This document shows, piece by piece, positions 14,850 to 14,986 of a stretch of DNA of 14,986 bases. A program made the position numbers and the translations under genes. The stretch comes from UBA7328 sp002471345 (lineage in GTDB: Bacteria; Bacteroidota; Bacteroidia; Chitinophagales; Saprospiraceae). The notes under the pieces are model-generated. The model did no database searches, had not been told where the DNA came from, and saw nothing but the letters and a program-made list of their open reading frames with translations. Numbering within the stretch: the first letter of the stretch is position 1; each line of letters starts with the position of its first letter. Location of the stretch: positions 1 to 14,986 of the forward strand of contig CAXGOB010000098.1 of the NCBI GenBank assembly GCA_964011275.1. Direction: 5' to 3'.

Positions 14850-14972
14850 TTATTTTCTGTTAATGTTAGTTAATATCCCGTTTTGAATTTGTTGCATATA
14901 AATTGCTGGAATGTCATGACCCATACCTTCAATGTGTATCCTTGCGTAAAAATAAGACAGTTTAAAAATGAA
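14850..14972 (-). pseudogene. C-terminal remnant of an alpha/beta hydrolase
   Basis: Between an in-frame stop at 14973-14975 and TAA at 14850-14852 the minus strand reads YARIHIEGMGHDIPAIYMQQ and then IQNGILTNINRK. The G-M-G-H-D-x-P pattern followed by a helix is typical of the end of alpha/beta hydrolases of the RdmC-like type, where the histidine completes the catalytic triad. About 230 or more residues that should precede it are not in this frame; the upstream stop and AT-rich text show the frame is broken, though sequence beyond 14986 could hold the rest in another frame. It lies 27 bp upstream of the 112-aa gene start. Confidence 0.6.
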
Positions 14973-14986
14973 TTAAATTTAAACTG
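14958..14986. repeat. Inverted repeat at window end
   Basis: CAGTTTAAA (14958-14966) and TTTAAACTG (14978-14986) form a perfect 9-bp inverted repeat around an 11-base spacer. It stands exactly where the alpha/beta hydrolase similarity breaks off. It may be the end of an inserted or deleted segment, or a chance AT-rich hairpin; the window edge prevents judging what lies beyond. Confidence 0.45.

Overview
The window looks like chromosomal DNA of a member of the Bacteroidota, most likely a marine Cytophagales-type bacterium. The base composition is AT-rich, start codons follow A-rich leaders instead of strong Shine-Dalgarno sites, and there is a LytS/LytTR two-component pair. Other pointers are a lipoprotein with a Cys-Lys-Glu start, a HupE/UreJ_2 protein beside a membrane-anchored PpiC protein, and a CIA30-SDR-DUF2805 gene group. 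The genus is inference only. I see no rRNA, tRNA, CRISPR array, intact insertion sequence, phage gene or replication origin.

Left part (1-3106): a 7-bp tandem repeat opens the window, followed by a 28-codon stub resembling the N-terminus of a HigA/XRE-type antitoxin. Next, all on the minus strand, comes a likely two-gene operon: a PA1024-like flavin NADH:quinone reductase/nitronate monooxygenase, then a long acyl-CoA dehydrogenase.

Central part (3430-7775): five plus-strand genes probably form one transcription unit. A LytS-type sensor kinase comes first and its likely partner, a LytTR response regulator, comes last. Between them lie a four-helix membrane protein of unknown function, a membrane-anchored parvulin-like protein lacking the first active-site histidine, and a HupE/UreJ_2 metal-transporter-like protein. 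A perfect 14-bp palindrome sits just before the regulator start codon.

Right-centre (7781-11469): a seven-motif FG-GAP/VCBS beta-propeller lipoprotein (minus) converges on the regulator with only 5 bp between stop codons. A crotonase-fold enzyme, whose start I move from a TTG to ATG 9295, and a DUF1330-like protein (plus) follow. A PAP2-family phosphatase (minus) converges on them.

Right part (11470-14986): a decayed reading frame spread over three frames is followed by a compact minus-strand operon of CIA30-like protein, SDR-fold protein without the catalytic tyrosine, and DUF2805/TIGR03643 protein. Beyond it are a 60-aa two-helix membrane protein coupled by an ATGA overlap to a 31-aa membrane micropeptide, an unassigned 112-aa gene, and the C-terminal stub of an alpha/beta hydrolase. 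Three broken genes and a simple repeat mark this as a region with visible gene decay between functional operons.
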